Shown here: positions 17,662 through 28,246 of the stretch, piece after piece
How the letters are laid out: every line of letters starts with the position of its first letter
How positions within the stretch are numbered: the first letter of the stretch is position 1
NCBI GenBank assembly: GCA_964384215.1
Contig: CAYLLB010000017.1
Location: 1-64,000 of the forward strand
Reading direction: 5' to 3'
DNA length: 64,000 bases
DNA from: JAJFUV01 sp964384215
GTDB lineage: Bacteria > Acidobacteriota > Terriglobia > Bryobacterales > Bryobacteraceae
The notes under the pieces: model-generated
The model's database searches: none
What the model saw: only the letters and a program-made list of their open reading frames with translations
What the model was told of the DNA's origin: nothing
Made by a program: the position numbers and the translations under genes

Positions 17662-18871
17662 CTGGCGCGGGCGATGTCGCGCGGCATGAAGAAGTAGTAC
17701 CCAACGAGCAGGAACAGGCCGGCCACGACGAATAGAATCGAGATGGCCGCAAACACCGTGGCCAAGCCCAGGCTCGACTTCATTACTCCAGTCAACAGCA
17801 CGCCCGCCCCGCCGGCTGCCGTCGCGCAAGTGTTCATGATGCCGATGGCCGTCGAGCGCAGCTCCGCCGGGACCACATCGCAGAGCGTTGGATTCTCGTT
17901 GGATTGTCCCATGCCCCGGAGGAGGCTGAACAGTGAAACGGCAACCGCCACGGTGCGAGTCCCGGCCGGTCCATGAACAGCAGAAGGAAGGGTGCGGCCG
18001 CCAGGTACGTGGCGCTCTGAAACAGCATCCGGTTGCGCAACTCCCGCGTAGCGAAACAGTCCGAGAGCCAGCCGCCCGTGCCGATTCCAACCACAGTGGA
18101 AATCTGCAGCATGAACGTGCCAGCGAAGCCGGCGGCGGCCAGGTTCATTCCGAATTCGTCCCGGAAATAGAGCGGCAGCCAGGTCAGGAAGATCCAGATG
18201 CCGATTCCCGCCAGCATTGCCTTGACCAGCAGAACCAGGTACGAGGGAATGCCCGCCAGGTGCCGCACCCCTTCTTTGAGCGGCACGCGCACCGGCGCAC
18301 TTACGCTGCGCTGGGGCGGTTGATCCTTCAATACCCGCTGGGCCGCGGCGGCGACCAGGAGGCCTGCCGCTCCCAACACCAAAAAGCCGGCCCGCCAACC
18401 GAAGTGGTCCGCCAGGTATCCAGTGAAAGTCCCGCCGGCGACCACGCCGAAATTCAACCCCACCGAGTGAAGGCCCATGGCCGTTCCACGCGTCGAGGTG
18501 TCATGGTGTGACGCCAGGAGCGCGGTCGCCGCGGGCAGGTACATGCTCTCGAACACGCCGAGCAGTACGCGCATAACAAGCAGCGAGGCGAGTCCCGAGG
18601 CGAACCCGGTGCCCAGCGTCACCAGGCTCCAGGCGGCCAGGCTGATAACCAGCAGGCGGCTGCGCGAGTACCGGTCCGCCAGCACGCCGGAAATCGGCGA
18701 GGCGATGCTGTAGCTCCACAGAAAAAGGCTGCCGAGCGAACCCAGCGCCACGTCGCTCAGGCTGAGATCGTGCCGTAGCGGAGCCAGTACGCTTGAGATG
18801 GCCGCTCGGTCGGCATAATTGAGGGCGGCGGCCACGGCAAGCATGGCCGCGATCTTCCACTTAAGTGACAC
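17634..18871 (-). pseudogene. MFS transporter (sugar-acid/anion symporter type) with a -1 frameshift
   Basis: Twelve-helix MFS permease of the anion:cation symporter (hexuronate/glucarate-like) group: LNYADRAAISSV in helix 1, the loop motif GVLADRYSRSRLL, and GTAMGLHSVGLNFG in helix 5. The first ~310 codons run in one frame to FLLLFMDRPG. The rest (VAVAVSLFSLLRGMGQSNENPT to the stop at 17634) is in another frame. The switch lies about 17945-17970. The span from the GTG at 18871 to the stop is 1238 bases, one short of 1239 (412 residues), so a single base is missing. The longer frame opens at a TTG inside the operator; the GTG at 18871 gives the usual family start. It could be a true null mutation or a sequencing error. 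The perfect regulon palindrome is 11 bases upstream. Confidence 0.82.
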
Positions 18872-18882
18872 TACACTAATTA

Positions 18883-18898
18883 TCGTTATCGATAACGA
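18883..18898. promoter_or_regulatory. Operator: perfect palindrome before the MFS gene
   Basis: TCGTTATCGATAACGA is an exact copy of the palindrome at 12245-12260, 6.6 kb away. It sits between the stop of the metallo-hydrolase gene (18915) and the MFS start (18871). This is where a repressor would block transcription or initiation. An identical 16-base self-complementary word twice in one locus is very unlikely by chance. Confidence 0.82.
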
Positions 18899-18914
18899 GG
18901 CGCGTGTCAACTTC

Positions 18915-20879
18915 TCAATAGCTTTCTGAACCCTTCATGTCCACCACGGCTTCGGTGATTTGCCCCAGGTACTTGCCGTCCGCCACGACGTCCGCTGCAA
19001 TGGCGAAGCGTGGGCTTTGCGCGGCCCAGTTCCTCGGCAGCGTCACCGCGACCGTGCTGCTCCCCTTTGAGTTCGCCGGAACTTCGAACTTGGCGATGTC
19101 TGGTGTAATCCGCCACTCGGGCGGCGCCACCAGCGCCACTTCCAGCTTCATCGGCGAGGGCGAGTAATTCAGCACGTGGACTTGAATCTGCTTGGTCTCG
19201 CCGGGCGCCGCCAGGATCTGGTATGGATACAGGCGCACCCAACTCGGGTTCATGCCGAAGTTCGACATCCCGTCCGGCAGAATGTCATAGAACAACTGCT
19301 GCTGCTTCCGGAAATGCCGCTCGGTAGCCGTCATCATCTCCGGCGTCACCGCGTAAGGCTTTCCGTGGCCCGGTGCGATGAGGGTGGGCTGCCGTTCGAT
19401 CAGGTTCAGGATTGACTTCAAGTGGCTGTCGTTTTCGACGTGGTTGCGGAAGATGATGTTATGCCGCATCACGCCGTCCGGCCGTCCCGAAGCGAAGAAC
19501 GCATCGCCGGTAAACGCTACCCGGTTGCCGTCGATGTCGCCGAACAGTGCCATCTGGTACTCGGTGTGGCCGGGCGAGTGCGTGATTTCGAACTCGAACT
19601 CCTCCCACTTGAACTTCTCGCCGTGGCGGAACGAGCGCGCTACTTTGAACGGTTCGGCCAGCGTGCAGCCCAGGTTCCAGCCGCGCGGGTTCTGGAAGAT
19701 GTCCACCATGTTCTCGTAACACCACACCTTGGTGCCGTAATTGCGGATGAGGTGCGGGAAGCCGTTGATGTGGTCGTCGTGCATGTGACTGGGTATGACA
19801 ACGTCCACAGACTTCAAGCCGTAGTCGTGCTTGAGTATATCGATGGAGTGTTCGACGAACCGGATGCGGTCGGTCACCGCCGTGGCGCGCTCGAAGTTGC
19901 CGAAGTGCACGCCGCTCGCCGAGCCGTAATCGATGAACAGCGCCTTGCCGCTGTCGCTCACGATGGCATAAAACGACGACGTCGTCTGATAGTGCGCCAC
20001 CAGGTGCGGGCTCACTGCGTAAGGCTTGTTCTCGGAGCTGGGCGCATTCCCAGTCTGGAAGCGGTAGTACTCGGTCAGCCGTTTCACCGTTTCCGCCATG
20101 GCCAAATCCGGGTCCGCGATCACTTCACCGTGCGACGGGCACAGCATCTCGGGTTTCTGCTCGCGCAGCCGGCATAGCGAGAAGATCCCCAGGTCGATGC
20201 CTTCGCTGCCGCCGTAGTTCACCTGCGTGTCATAGAGCGTGTGTATCTTGCCGGCCGCATACATCAGGTCGCCGGAAAAAGCCATCTTCTTGTCGTCCAC
20301 GGCCGCCAGCAGGGTGATGGAACCGAGGGTGTGGCCCGGCGTGGGCAGGATAAAGAAATCGGTGTTCTTCCACCGGAAAGTCGAGTAGTCGGCGAGCGCC
20401 TTCTGGACCCGCACGTTCTTCGTGAGCGTGTTGAAGTCGTTGCGCACGTAATAGAGGTGGAACACGCGGCGGTTGCGCCAGAAGTTCTCCGCGTCGGCGA
20501 ACAGGTGCTTTTCATGCGCGGGCACGGCGATAGGGATGCCACGAGAGACTGCCTTGCTGTCGCCCTGGCATTGATCGCGATGGTGATGCGTGTGCAGGAC
20601 ATAGTCCACCTTGGAGATTCCCATGGCGGACAGATGGTCGAGAATCTTGCCCGAACCGAAATCGATGAGGACGCAGCTCTCTCCGTCCTTGATCACGTAA
20701 ACGTTGCAGGTGTCCTCGAACACCCAGACGTTCTCGGTGATTCTGCGTGGAGCGCCGGTGGGCGCGAAGCCCGCGCGCACCGCGCTTTTCGCGGCGGCCT
20801 TCGGCGTTTGCGAGCCGGCAGGCGCAGCGCTTAGTGCGGCGGCGGATTCCAGGAAATGGCGGCGGGTGGGTCTTGCCAT
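18915..20879 (-). CDS. Tat-exported protein with two metallo-beta-lactamase-fold domains
   Basis: A 654-residue protein with a twin-arginine signal (TRRHFLES, then an Ala-rich stretch to about residue 30). The first MBL domain (about 45-270) carries the metal motif at 96-103 as HTHHHRDQ, where Gln replaces the last His of HxHxDH; its later metal ligands are in TPGHTLG and SHGEV. The second domain (about 285-520) has an intact HMHDDH, followed by SPGHTEYQ, TGDAFF and PGHGKP. A C-terminal beta-sandwich (about 560-654, VHVLNYSPSPMKLEVAL) resembles an NPCBM-associated or Ig-like module. The duplication suggests one catalytic and one altered domain. The substrate is unknown. It is upstream of the MFS gene on the same strand, but the operator between them suggests separate control. 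Divergent from the alpha-galactosidase. Confidence 0.85.
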   Translation of the reverse strand: MARPTRRHFLESAAALSAAPAGSQTPKAAAKSAVRAGFAPTGAPRRITENVWVFEDTCNVYVIKDGESCVLIDFGSGKILDHLSAMGISKVDYVLHTHHHRDQCQGDSKAVSRGIPIAVPAHEKHLFADAENFWRNRRVFHLYYVRNDFNTLTKNVRVQKALADYSTFRWKNTDFFILPTPGHTLGSITLLAAVDDKKMAFSGDLMYAAGKIHTLYDTQVNYGGSEGIDLGIFSLCRLREQKPEMLCPSHGEVIADPDLAMAETVKRLTEYYRFQTGNAPSSENKPYAVSPHLVAHYQTTSSFYAIVSDSGKALFIDYGSASGVHFGNFERATAVTDRIRFVEHSIDILKHDYGLKSVDVVIPSHMHDDHINGFPHLIRNYGTKVWCYENMVDIFQNPRGWNLGCTLAEPFKVARSFRHGEKFKWEEFEFEITHSPGHTEYQMALFGDIDGNRVAFTGDAFFASGRPDGVMRHNIIFRNHVENDSHLKSILNLIERQPTLIAPGHGKPYAVTPEMMTATERHFRKQQQLFYDILPDGMSNFGMNPSWVRLYPYQILAAPGETKQIQVHVLNYSPSPMKLEVALVAPPEWRITPDIAKFEVPANSKGSSTVAVTLPRNWAAQSPRFAIAADVVADGKYLGQITEAVVDMKGSESY

Positions 20880-20948
20880 GGGGATATTCTATGTCGTGCC
20901 GCGAACAAAGGATAGCGGCTGGAGCCGGCGAGTTCACTTTAGTAGAGT

Positions 20949-23012
20949 ATGGGCATGCCAAAGTCAATCTCCCGGCAAGTCCGTATCGTGCTCGCCGCCG
21001 TCCTGTTCTGTTGCGGTCTGCGGGCTGAGAGCTTGAAATCGTTCTGGCCGGCTGCCGGCCCTTCGTCGTTCCGAGAGGCACTTGAGGAAGGTATTGGCTT
21101 CTCCTTCACTTACGAGGGGCAGCGTGCCTGCCCGGTACTGCCCGGCGACTGGACTGCCTCGACTGCCGGGACCACCACAACGAGCTACCGCCACGCTTCA
21201 GGCCTGGTGGCCGTGCGCGAAGTCCGCGTTTGGCCTGAATTCGCCGCCGTCGAATACACCGTGAAGTTCCGCAACGAAGGCCGGGAGAATTCCGGCGCCG
21301 TGTCGCAGGTGAATGCCATGGACCTCGGCTTCGCAGGCGGCGTCGTGGACGGGGCAAGCGTGGTTTCGAGCGGCGGCGGGCTCGCTGAGGAAGTCTATCC
21401 GCCCGCGACTTTTTCGATCCGGCGATCGTATCCAGGACCGATGACGCCGGTCAACGGCCGTGTGACGTTGGGCACCTCGGGCGGCCGGTCCTCGAACAAG
21501 GACCTGCCGTTCTTCTTCATTGAGAACCAGCGAAGGAGCGAAGGCATGTTTGTCGCGTTGGGATGGTCGGGCCAGTGGTCGGCCACGGTGAGGGCCGATC
21601 ACAACCGCGGCACCTTGCTCGTACGAGGCGGCATTCCAGACCTAAACATCCGGTTACGGCCGGGGGAAGAAATCAGCGGCCCGCGCATCCTGCTGGGCGC
21701 CTATAGCGGCAAACTCGACGCCGGAGTGAACCGCTTGCGCCGCCTCATCCGCACTCAATACGCCCCGCGTCTGGGCGGACGCGAGTTCCTGCCCATCGCC
21801 ACCTACGATCACTGGTGGAACATCGACGTCCATTTCGACGAGCAGTTGTTGCGGCAACTCGCCGGCTCCGCAGCGTCCATCGGGCAGGAGTACTTCCTGC
21901 TTGACGCCGGCTGGTACACGGGCATCGACGCATCGGGCGACTTCGGCACGGGCGTAGGCAACTGGGAAGAGATCGACCGCGTGAAGTTCCCGAACGGCCT
22001 CGGCGCCTTCGCCGATTACGTGCGCTCCAAAGGCCTCAAGTTCGGACTCTGGTTCGAACCCGAACGTGTGGCCAAAGGTTCGCTGCTCGCGCGGCAGCAT
22101 CCGGATTGGGTGCTCTGGCTGCCGAATCAGAACTACGGCGTGCTCGATTACGGGCGGTCCGAAGTCCAACGGTGGGTGTGCGCGCTGTTCGACCGTTACA
22201 TCCGCGAGTTCGGCATTCGCTATATCCGGCACGACTCGAACATCGGTCCCCTGGCTTACTGGGATGCCGCCGACAAGCCCGACCGCCGGGGAATGCACCA
22301 GATACGCCACATGGAGGGCCTGTACCGCGTCCTGGACTGGATCCGCGAACGGCACCCGGAAACCGTGCTCGAAGGTTGCGCGAGCGGCGGCCGCCGCATC
22401 GACCTCGAATCCGCCCGGCGCTTCCACACCTTCTGGATCAGCGATCACACAGCCGATCCCCACAACGTAAGGTTCCATCTGGCCGGGCTGAATCACTTCC
22501 TGCCCGGCAGCTATCAGTACGTTTGCTACACCCTGCCGCTCCCATCGCAAAAAGACTTCCAACCGCTGCCGGTCGGTTTTCAAAGCATGTTCGGAGGCGC
22601 TTTCGGCTCCGGCGGGCGTATCGACCTGTGGCCGCAAGCGATGAAGGCGCAGGCCAAGAAGCACGTCGAAGTGCACAAGAAGCTGCGCCGCTTCCTCATG
22701 GCAGACTACTACCCGTTGGCGGTACAGTCGCGCGACCTGGACGCCTGGGAAGCATGGCAGTTTCACGATCCGTCGACCGGCGAAGGCTTTGTGCAGGCGT
22801 TCCGTCTGGAGCCGGGCGAGGCGTGGCACGACTTCTCCCTGAAAGCTCTGGACCCGCGGAAGAACTACCGTCTCACCGATCCTTATACAGGGCGCACCAC
22901 GACCGCCTCGGGCAGGAGACTGATGAACGAAGGGCTCCGCTTCCAACTTGGAAAACTCGAATCCCAGCTATGGTTGTATTCGACGTTGACAGAACCAACC
23001 GCGAGCCGCTAA
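20949..23012 (+). CDS. Secreted alpha-galactosidase-like glycoside hydrolase (GH36/melibiase clan)
   Basis: A 687-residue protein with a signal peptide (about residues 1-26, VRIVLAAVLFCCGLRA). An N-terminal beta-sandwich (to about 275) is followed by a TIM barrel containing YFLLDAGWYTG, LKFGLWFEPERV, YIRHDSN, EGCASGGRRIDLE and WISDHTAD. In GH36 the nucleophile is the Asp of the KWD-N motif, here in YIRHDSN, and the acid/base is the Asp of W-x-SDNTD, here in ISDHTAD. Both aspartates are kept while neighbours are changed (RH for KW). A C-terminal beta domain closes the protein. It should cleave terminal alpha-galactosides or a related alpha-glycoside outside the cytoplasm. A second ATG two codons downstream is an alternative start. 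Single gene, followed by glnA. Confidence 0.85.
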   Translation: MGMPKSISRQVRIVLAAVLFCCGLRAESLKSFWPAAGPSSFREALEEGIGFSFTYEGQRACPVLPGDWTASTAGTTTTSYRHASGLVAVREVRVWPEFAAVEYTVKFRNEGRENSGAVSQVNAMDLGFAGGVVDGASVVSSGGGLAEEVYPPATFSIRRSYPGPMTPVNGRVTLGTSGGRSSNKDLPFFFIENQRRSEGMFVALGWSGQWSATVRADHNRGTLLVRGGIPDLNIRLRPGEEISGPRILLGAYSGKLDAGVNRLRRLIRTQYAPRLGGREFLPIATYDHWWNIDVHFDEQLLRQLAGSAASIGQEYFLLDAGWYTGIDASGDFGTGVGNWEEIDRVKFPNGLGAFADYVRSKGLKFGLWFEPERVAKGSLLARQHPDWVLWLPNQNYGVLDYGRSEVQRWVCALFDRYIREFGIRYIRHDSNIGPLAYWDAADKPDRRGMHQIRHMEGLYRVLDWIRERHPETVLEGCASGGRRIDLESARRFHTFWISDHTADPHNVRFHLAGLNHFLPGSYQYVCYTLPLPSQKDFQPLPVGFQSMFGGAFGSGGRIDLWPQAMKAQAKKHVEVHKKLRRFLMADYYPLAVQSRDLDAWEAWQFHDPSTGEGFVQAFRLEPGEAWHDFSLKALDPRKNYRLTDPYTGRTTTASGRRLMNEGLRFQLGKLESQLWLYSTLTEPTASR

Positions 23013-23072
23013 GATTGATTCATACGTCGCTGCGGTATCCCGCCATAAGTGTATCCCTCCGAGGAAGAACAC

Positions 23073-24482
<1,410 letters not shown>

Positions 24483-24502
24483 ACTTAGTCCTGAGACCCC
24501 CG

Positions 24503-24537
24503 GCGCTCCCACGTCCCTACGCGTGGGAGCGCTCTTT
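24503..24537 (+). terminator. Rho-independent terminator after glnA
   Basis: GCGCTCCCACG (24503-24513) pairs perfectly over 11 bases with CGTGGGAGCGC (24522-24532) around an 8-base loop, followed by TCTTT. It lies 20 bases after the glnA stop and isolates glnA from the receptor gene downstream. Confidence 0.85.
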
Positions 24538-24572
24538 CGTCTAGCCCATACATTCTTGCATTAGTCAGATGT

Positions 24573-24589
24573 AGTGAACGCTGTTCACT
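24573..24589. promoter_or_regulatory. Palindrome upstream of TonB receptor gene (possible operator)
   Basis: AGTGAAC-GCT-GTTCACT is a perfect inverted repeat with 7-base arms and a 3-base centre. It lies 41 bases upstream of the predicted -35 box of the receptor gene at 24705. No T-run follows, so it is not a terminator. I did not find the same word before the paralogous receptor at 29461. Confidence 0.4.
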
Positions 24590-24629
24590 TCTTGCCGCAT
24601 CTGCTGCCCGAAATCCCGCCAATCCGGTA

Positions 24630-24658
24630 TTGAACCTTGTAATTTCTTGGCCTAGAAT
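24630..24658 (+). promoter_or_regulatory. Predicted sigma70-type promoter of TonB receptor gene
   Basis: TTGAAC (24630-24635) and TAGAAT (24653-24658) are spaced by 17 bases, a good fit to TTGACA-17-TATAAT. This would start transcription near 24665, about 40 bases before the ATG at 24705. Confidence 0.55.
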
Positions 24659-24704
24659 CCTAAACAGGTAATTGCAGGCAAATAACTTCGCTTTAGGAGG
24701 GGTT

Positions 24705-27700
24705 ATGCATTATGTGTGCAGACTTCTGTCTGCGCTACTTGTTCTAACTTTCGTGCCTCTTGCCTACTCGCAGGAGGTGCGCGCCAGTTTGACGGGTACA
24801 ATCACGGATTCGACGGGCGCCGCCGTGGCGAACGCCGCCGTGCAAGTCACTAACCTCGCAACGAATGCCGTCACATCGGCTAAAAGTAACGAAGCGGGCA
24901 GCTATCTGACTCCCTTCCTTGCTCCCGGCCAATACCAAATGACAGTGGAAGCGACCGGTTTCAAGAAGTTTGTGCGGGAGAACATCCAACTTCAGGCTGC
25001 GGATAGGGTTCGCATCGACGTTTCGCTGGAAGTTGGTGAAGTAACCACCAGCGTCACCGTGAGCGAGTCCGTCTCTCAACTGCAGACGGAAACCGCTACC
25101 CGGTCGCAAGTCCTGGCCAACGAAATCGTGGCCAACGTGCCCACTCAGGGGCGCAACCCCTTCCAGATCGCCTGGGCGGCTTCCGGCGTGGTTAAGACCG
25201 GGACGTTCCGCTACCTGCGATCGTTCGATATCGGCGGCATGTCCGGCCTGTCGATCAACGGTGGCCGCGGCAAGACCAACGAAGTGCTGATGGACGGCAT
25301 CAGCAACGTCCGTGCCGAGTACACGGTGATCAACGCTCCGACTACCGAATCGGTGCAGGAATTCAAGGTGCAGGCCAACACCTATGACGCGCAGTACGGC
25401 CGCACCGGCGGAGGCGTCATCACCATCGTCACCAAAAGTGGCGGCAACGACTTCCATGGCACGGCGTTCGAGTACTTCCAGAACGACAAGTTGAACGCCA
25501 ATCAGAGCGAACTGAATCAACCCCTGACAACCGGCGGGCAGTATTTCCCGAACGGCCGCAAACCGCCAAATCACATCAACCAGTTTGGCGCCACGGCGTC
25601 GGGACCATTCGTGATCCCTAAAGTGATCAACACCAAGAACCGGGCGTTCTGGATGTTGTCCTGGGAAAGCATGCGGCAGCGTTCGGCCGATCCCAGCGTT
25701 GTGACCGTCCCGATTATGGACATCCGTACCGGCGATTTCACCAAGCTCTATAATTCCGCCGGCACCATGATCACCATCTACGATCCATACAGCACGCAGG
25801 CCAACGGCTCCCGCACTCCCATTTCGGGCAACAAGATTCCAGCCAGCCAGCTCGATCCGATTGCGACCAAGGTGTTGACGTATATGCCGGCGCCGTCGAG
25901 CGAGGGCAGCGGACCGGCCCACCTCAATAACTTCCCATATCCCTCGATGTGGATCGCCAGCTTCGACCAGTTCGTGGGCCGCGTCGATGTGGTGGCCAAT
26001 TCGAAAAACAACGTGTTCTTCCGTTACAGCGAGGACCCGTTCCAGGAATACCGCAACATCACGGTCAGCTTGAACAACGTGGCGGAAGGGACGGGCAACG
26101 CGCCGCTATTGCGCAACGGCCGCGGCGTGATGCTGAACTGGACCTCGACCATATCGCCGACCATGACCTTCGACATGCGCCTCGGTCTGAACCGTTGGGA
26201 GGAGAAGGGCGGCAGCACGATCGGCGAGGGCTTCAATCCGGCGCAGCTTGGCTTCTCGAGCGTCATCGTCTCGCAGATCACCCGGTATCAGTTCCCGCGG
26301 TTCGACTTCACCGACTACTTAAGCCAGGGTGCGGACGCCGCCGGTCCCGCCACCAAGGACACTTACAGCATCCAGCCCAATTTCAACAAGGTGCTGGGCC
26401 GTCACTTCCTCAAGTTCGGAGCGGAAGCGCGGCAGTACAACAACAACAACTCGGGCCGCGGCTATCCGTCCGGCCAGTACAGCTTTACCAAGGGCTGGAC
26501 GCAGGCCAACGCTTCGACCGCCGATGCGGTTTCCGGCAACTCGATAGCCAGCTTCCTGATGGGCTTGCCGGCCAGCGCGCAGATCCAGAAAAACATCGAC
26601 AGCGCTTACACCCACTTCTATTACGCCGGGTTCCTCCAGGACGACTGGAAGGTCAACTCGAGGCTGACCTTGAACCTGGGCCTGCGGTGGGACGGCGAGA
26701 CGGGGAATCGGGAACGCTTTGACCGCCAAGTGCAAGGCCTGGACTTCACTGCCGCCAGCCCCATCGCCAGCAAGGTGACCGGGCTGACGCTGAAGGGCGC
26801 CGTGCAGTTCTCAGGATTCCAAGGCGTACCGCGCACGATCAGGGGTATGGACAAAAATAACTGGCAGCCCCGCGTCGGTGTGGCTTACAAGATAGCCGAC
26901 AAGTGGGTGTTGCGGGGCGGTTACGGCCTCTATTACATGGGTTCGGACGAAACTGGCGCCTCCAGCGGCTTCAGCCGTACGACCAGCGCCGTGGTTTCCA
27001 CCAACGGCCTGACGCCCTACCCCGGCTTGTCCACGGCCAACGCGTTCGTTTCCTACCCCAACAGCAAGCTGCTCGATCCCATTGGAACCAGCCAGGGAGC
27101 CGCCAGCTTTCTGGGTGAAGGTATCACGAGCTACCTCTACGACCGGCAGAACCCTTACACACACCAGTATTCGTTCGACATCCAGCGCGAATTGCCCGGC
27201 GGGATCCTGGCCGAGGTTGGCTATGGCGGCAACACCACGCGCCGTTTGTCGGTCAATTTTGGCCTGAACTACATTCCTGCGAACGAGATGGGCAGGGTTA
27301 CCTCCACGGGCGCGGTGGACACGGCGTATTACACCGCGCAGGTGACCAACCCCATGGCGGGGCTGATCCCGAACAACGCGTCCCTTAACGGCGCAACCAT
27401 CCAGCGGCAAATCCTGTGGCGGGCGTTCCCGCAATATAGCGGCGTCACATGGGCCGGCATACCAGTAGGGCGCAACCAGTATCACGGCGTGAACTTCAAG
27501 CTGACCAAACGTATGACCCACGGTCTGAGTTACCTGGCGGCTTACACCATCGGCAAGAACCTGGAACAGCTGAGTATATTGAACAATCAGGACTTCGCCG
27601 GGAGGGACAACTACGAAGCGACGAAGCTCATCAAGCAACCGTACCAGGATGCCGACACCCCACAGAAGTTCGTCATCGCGGGCATCTATGAGCTGCCGTT

Positions 27701-28205
27701 CGGCAAGGGTAAGCCCATTGCCGGCAACGCGCCGGGATTTGTGAACCAGATCATCGGCGGCTGGCAGTGGAACTATAACGTGACCTACCAGAGCGGCTGG
27801 GTGGTGAACTACCCGAACGCTCCGCAGGTCAGTCCCGGCAGCGCCAAGATCGACAACCCTACCTACAAAAAGGTGTTCAACACCTCCTTGTGGAAGACTT
27901 CGACCGGAGCCGCCGTTTCGGTGCCGAACACCACCTATGGCTGGCGCACGTGGCCCATCCTTATGAGCGACGTGCGGCGGCCCGGCTACCAGAATTGGGA
28001 CACTTCGCTGTCGAAGTACTTCCCGATCAAGGAGAGCCTGAAGCTGCAGTTCCGCTTTGAGATGGTCAACATGATGAACCACCCGTGGTTTGCCGATATG
28101 GCTGACGGCGGCACGGACGTAACTAACGCGGCATTCGGCCAGTTGAACCCGACGCAGCGCAACCTGCCGCGGTTCATCAAACTGGCGATGCACCTCAACT
28201 GGTAG
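24705..28205 (+). CDS. TonB-dependent receptor, paralogue A
   Basis: A 1166-residue outer-membrane receptor. It has a signal peptide (about 1-22, ending AYS-QEV), a carboxypeptidase-regulatory-like domain (VRASLTGTITDSTGAAV to about residue 110) and a plug with MDGISNVRAEY and YGRTGGGVITIVTKSG. A long barrel follows (FLQDDWKVNSRLTLNLGLRWD, RGGYGLYYMG), ending in HLNW with an aromatic last residue. The ATG at 24705 follows AGGAGGGG, a strong ribosome-binding site; the frame is open 11 codons earlier. The protein is very similar along its whole length to that at 29461, including the leader. It is also related to the shortened copy at 28247-29128, so this is a local receptor family. The substrate is unknown; no SusD-like partner is present. 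Confidence 0.94.
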   Translation: MHYVCRLLSALLVLTFVPLAYSQEVRASLTGTITDSTGAAVANAAVQVTNLATNAVTSAKSNEAGSYLTPFLAPGQYQMTVEATGFKKFVRENIQLQAADRVRIDVSLEVGEVTTSVTVSESVSQLQTETATRSQVLANEIVANVPTQGRNPFQIAWAASGVVKTGTFRYLRSFDIGGMSGLSINGGRGKTNEVLMDGISNVRAEYTVINAPTTESVQEFKVQANTYDAQYGRTGGGVITIVTKSGGNDFHGTAFEYFQNDKLNANQSELNQPLTTGGQYFPNGRKPPNHINQFGATASGPFVIPKVINTKNRAFWMLSWESMRQRSADPSVVTVPIMDIRTGDFTKLYNSAGTMITIYDPYSTQANGSRTPISGNKIPASQLDPIATKVLTYMPAPSSEGSGPAHLNNFPYPSMWIASFDQFVGRVDVVANSKNNVFFRYSEDPFQEYRNITVSLNNVAEGTGNAPLLRNGRGVMLNWTSTISPTMTFDMRLGLNRWEEKGGSTIGEGFNPAQLGFSSVIVSQITRYQFPRFDFTDYLSQGADAAGPATKDTYSIQPNFNKVLGRHFLKFGAEARQYNNNNSGRGYPSGQYSFTKGWTQANASTADAVSGNSIASFLMGLPASAQIQKNIDSAYTHFYYAGFLQDDWKVNSRLTLNLGLRWDGETGNRERFDRQVQGLDFTAASPIASKVTGLTLKGAVQFSGFQGVPRTIRGMDKNNWQPRVGVAYKIADKWVLRGGYGLYYMGSDETGASSGFSRTTSAVVSTNGLTPYPGLSTANAFVSYPNSKLLDPIGTSQGAASFLGEGITSYLYDRQNPYTHQYSFDIQRELPGGILAEVGYGGNTTRRLSVNFGLNYIPANEMGRVTSTGAVDTAYYTAQVTNPMAGLIPNNASLNGATIQRQILWRAFPQYSGVTWAGIPVGRNQYHGVNFKLTKRMTHGLSYLAAYTIGKNLEQLSILNNQDFAGRDNYEATKLIKQPYQDADTPQKFVIAGIYELPFGKGKPIAGNAPGFVNQIIGGWQWNYNVTYQSGWVVNYPNAPQVSPGSAKIDNPTYKKVFNTSLWKTSTGAAVSVPNTTYGWRTWPILMSDVRRPGYQNWDTSLSKYFPIKESLKLQFRFEMVNMMNHPWFADMADGGTDVTNAAFGQLNPTQRNLPRFIKLAMHLNW

Positions 28206-28213
28206 GAGGTATT

Positions 28214-28242
28214 GTAGGGGCGGGATATATCCCGCCCCCTAC
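28214..28242. terminator. Hairpin between convergent receptor genes
   Basis: GTAGGGGCGGGA and TCCCGCCCCCTAC form a GC-rich stem of about 12 pairs with one bulged C around a short AT loop. It lies 9 bases after the stop of the plus-strand receptor and just before the stop of the minus-strand copy. It can serve as a bidirectional terminator. Confidence 0.6.
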
Positions 28243-28246
28243 GTTC

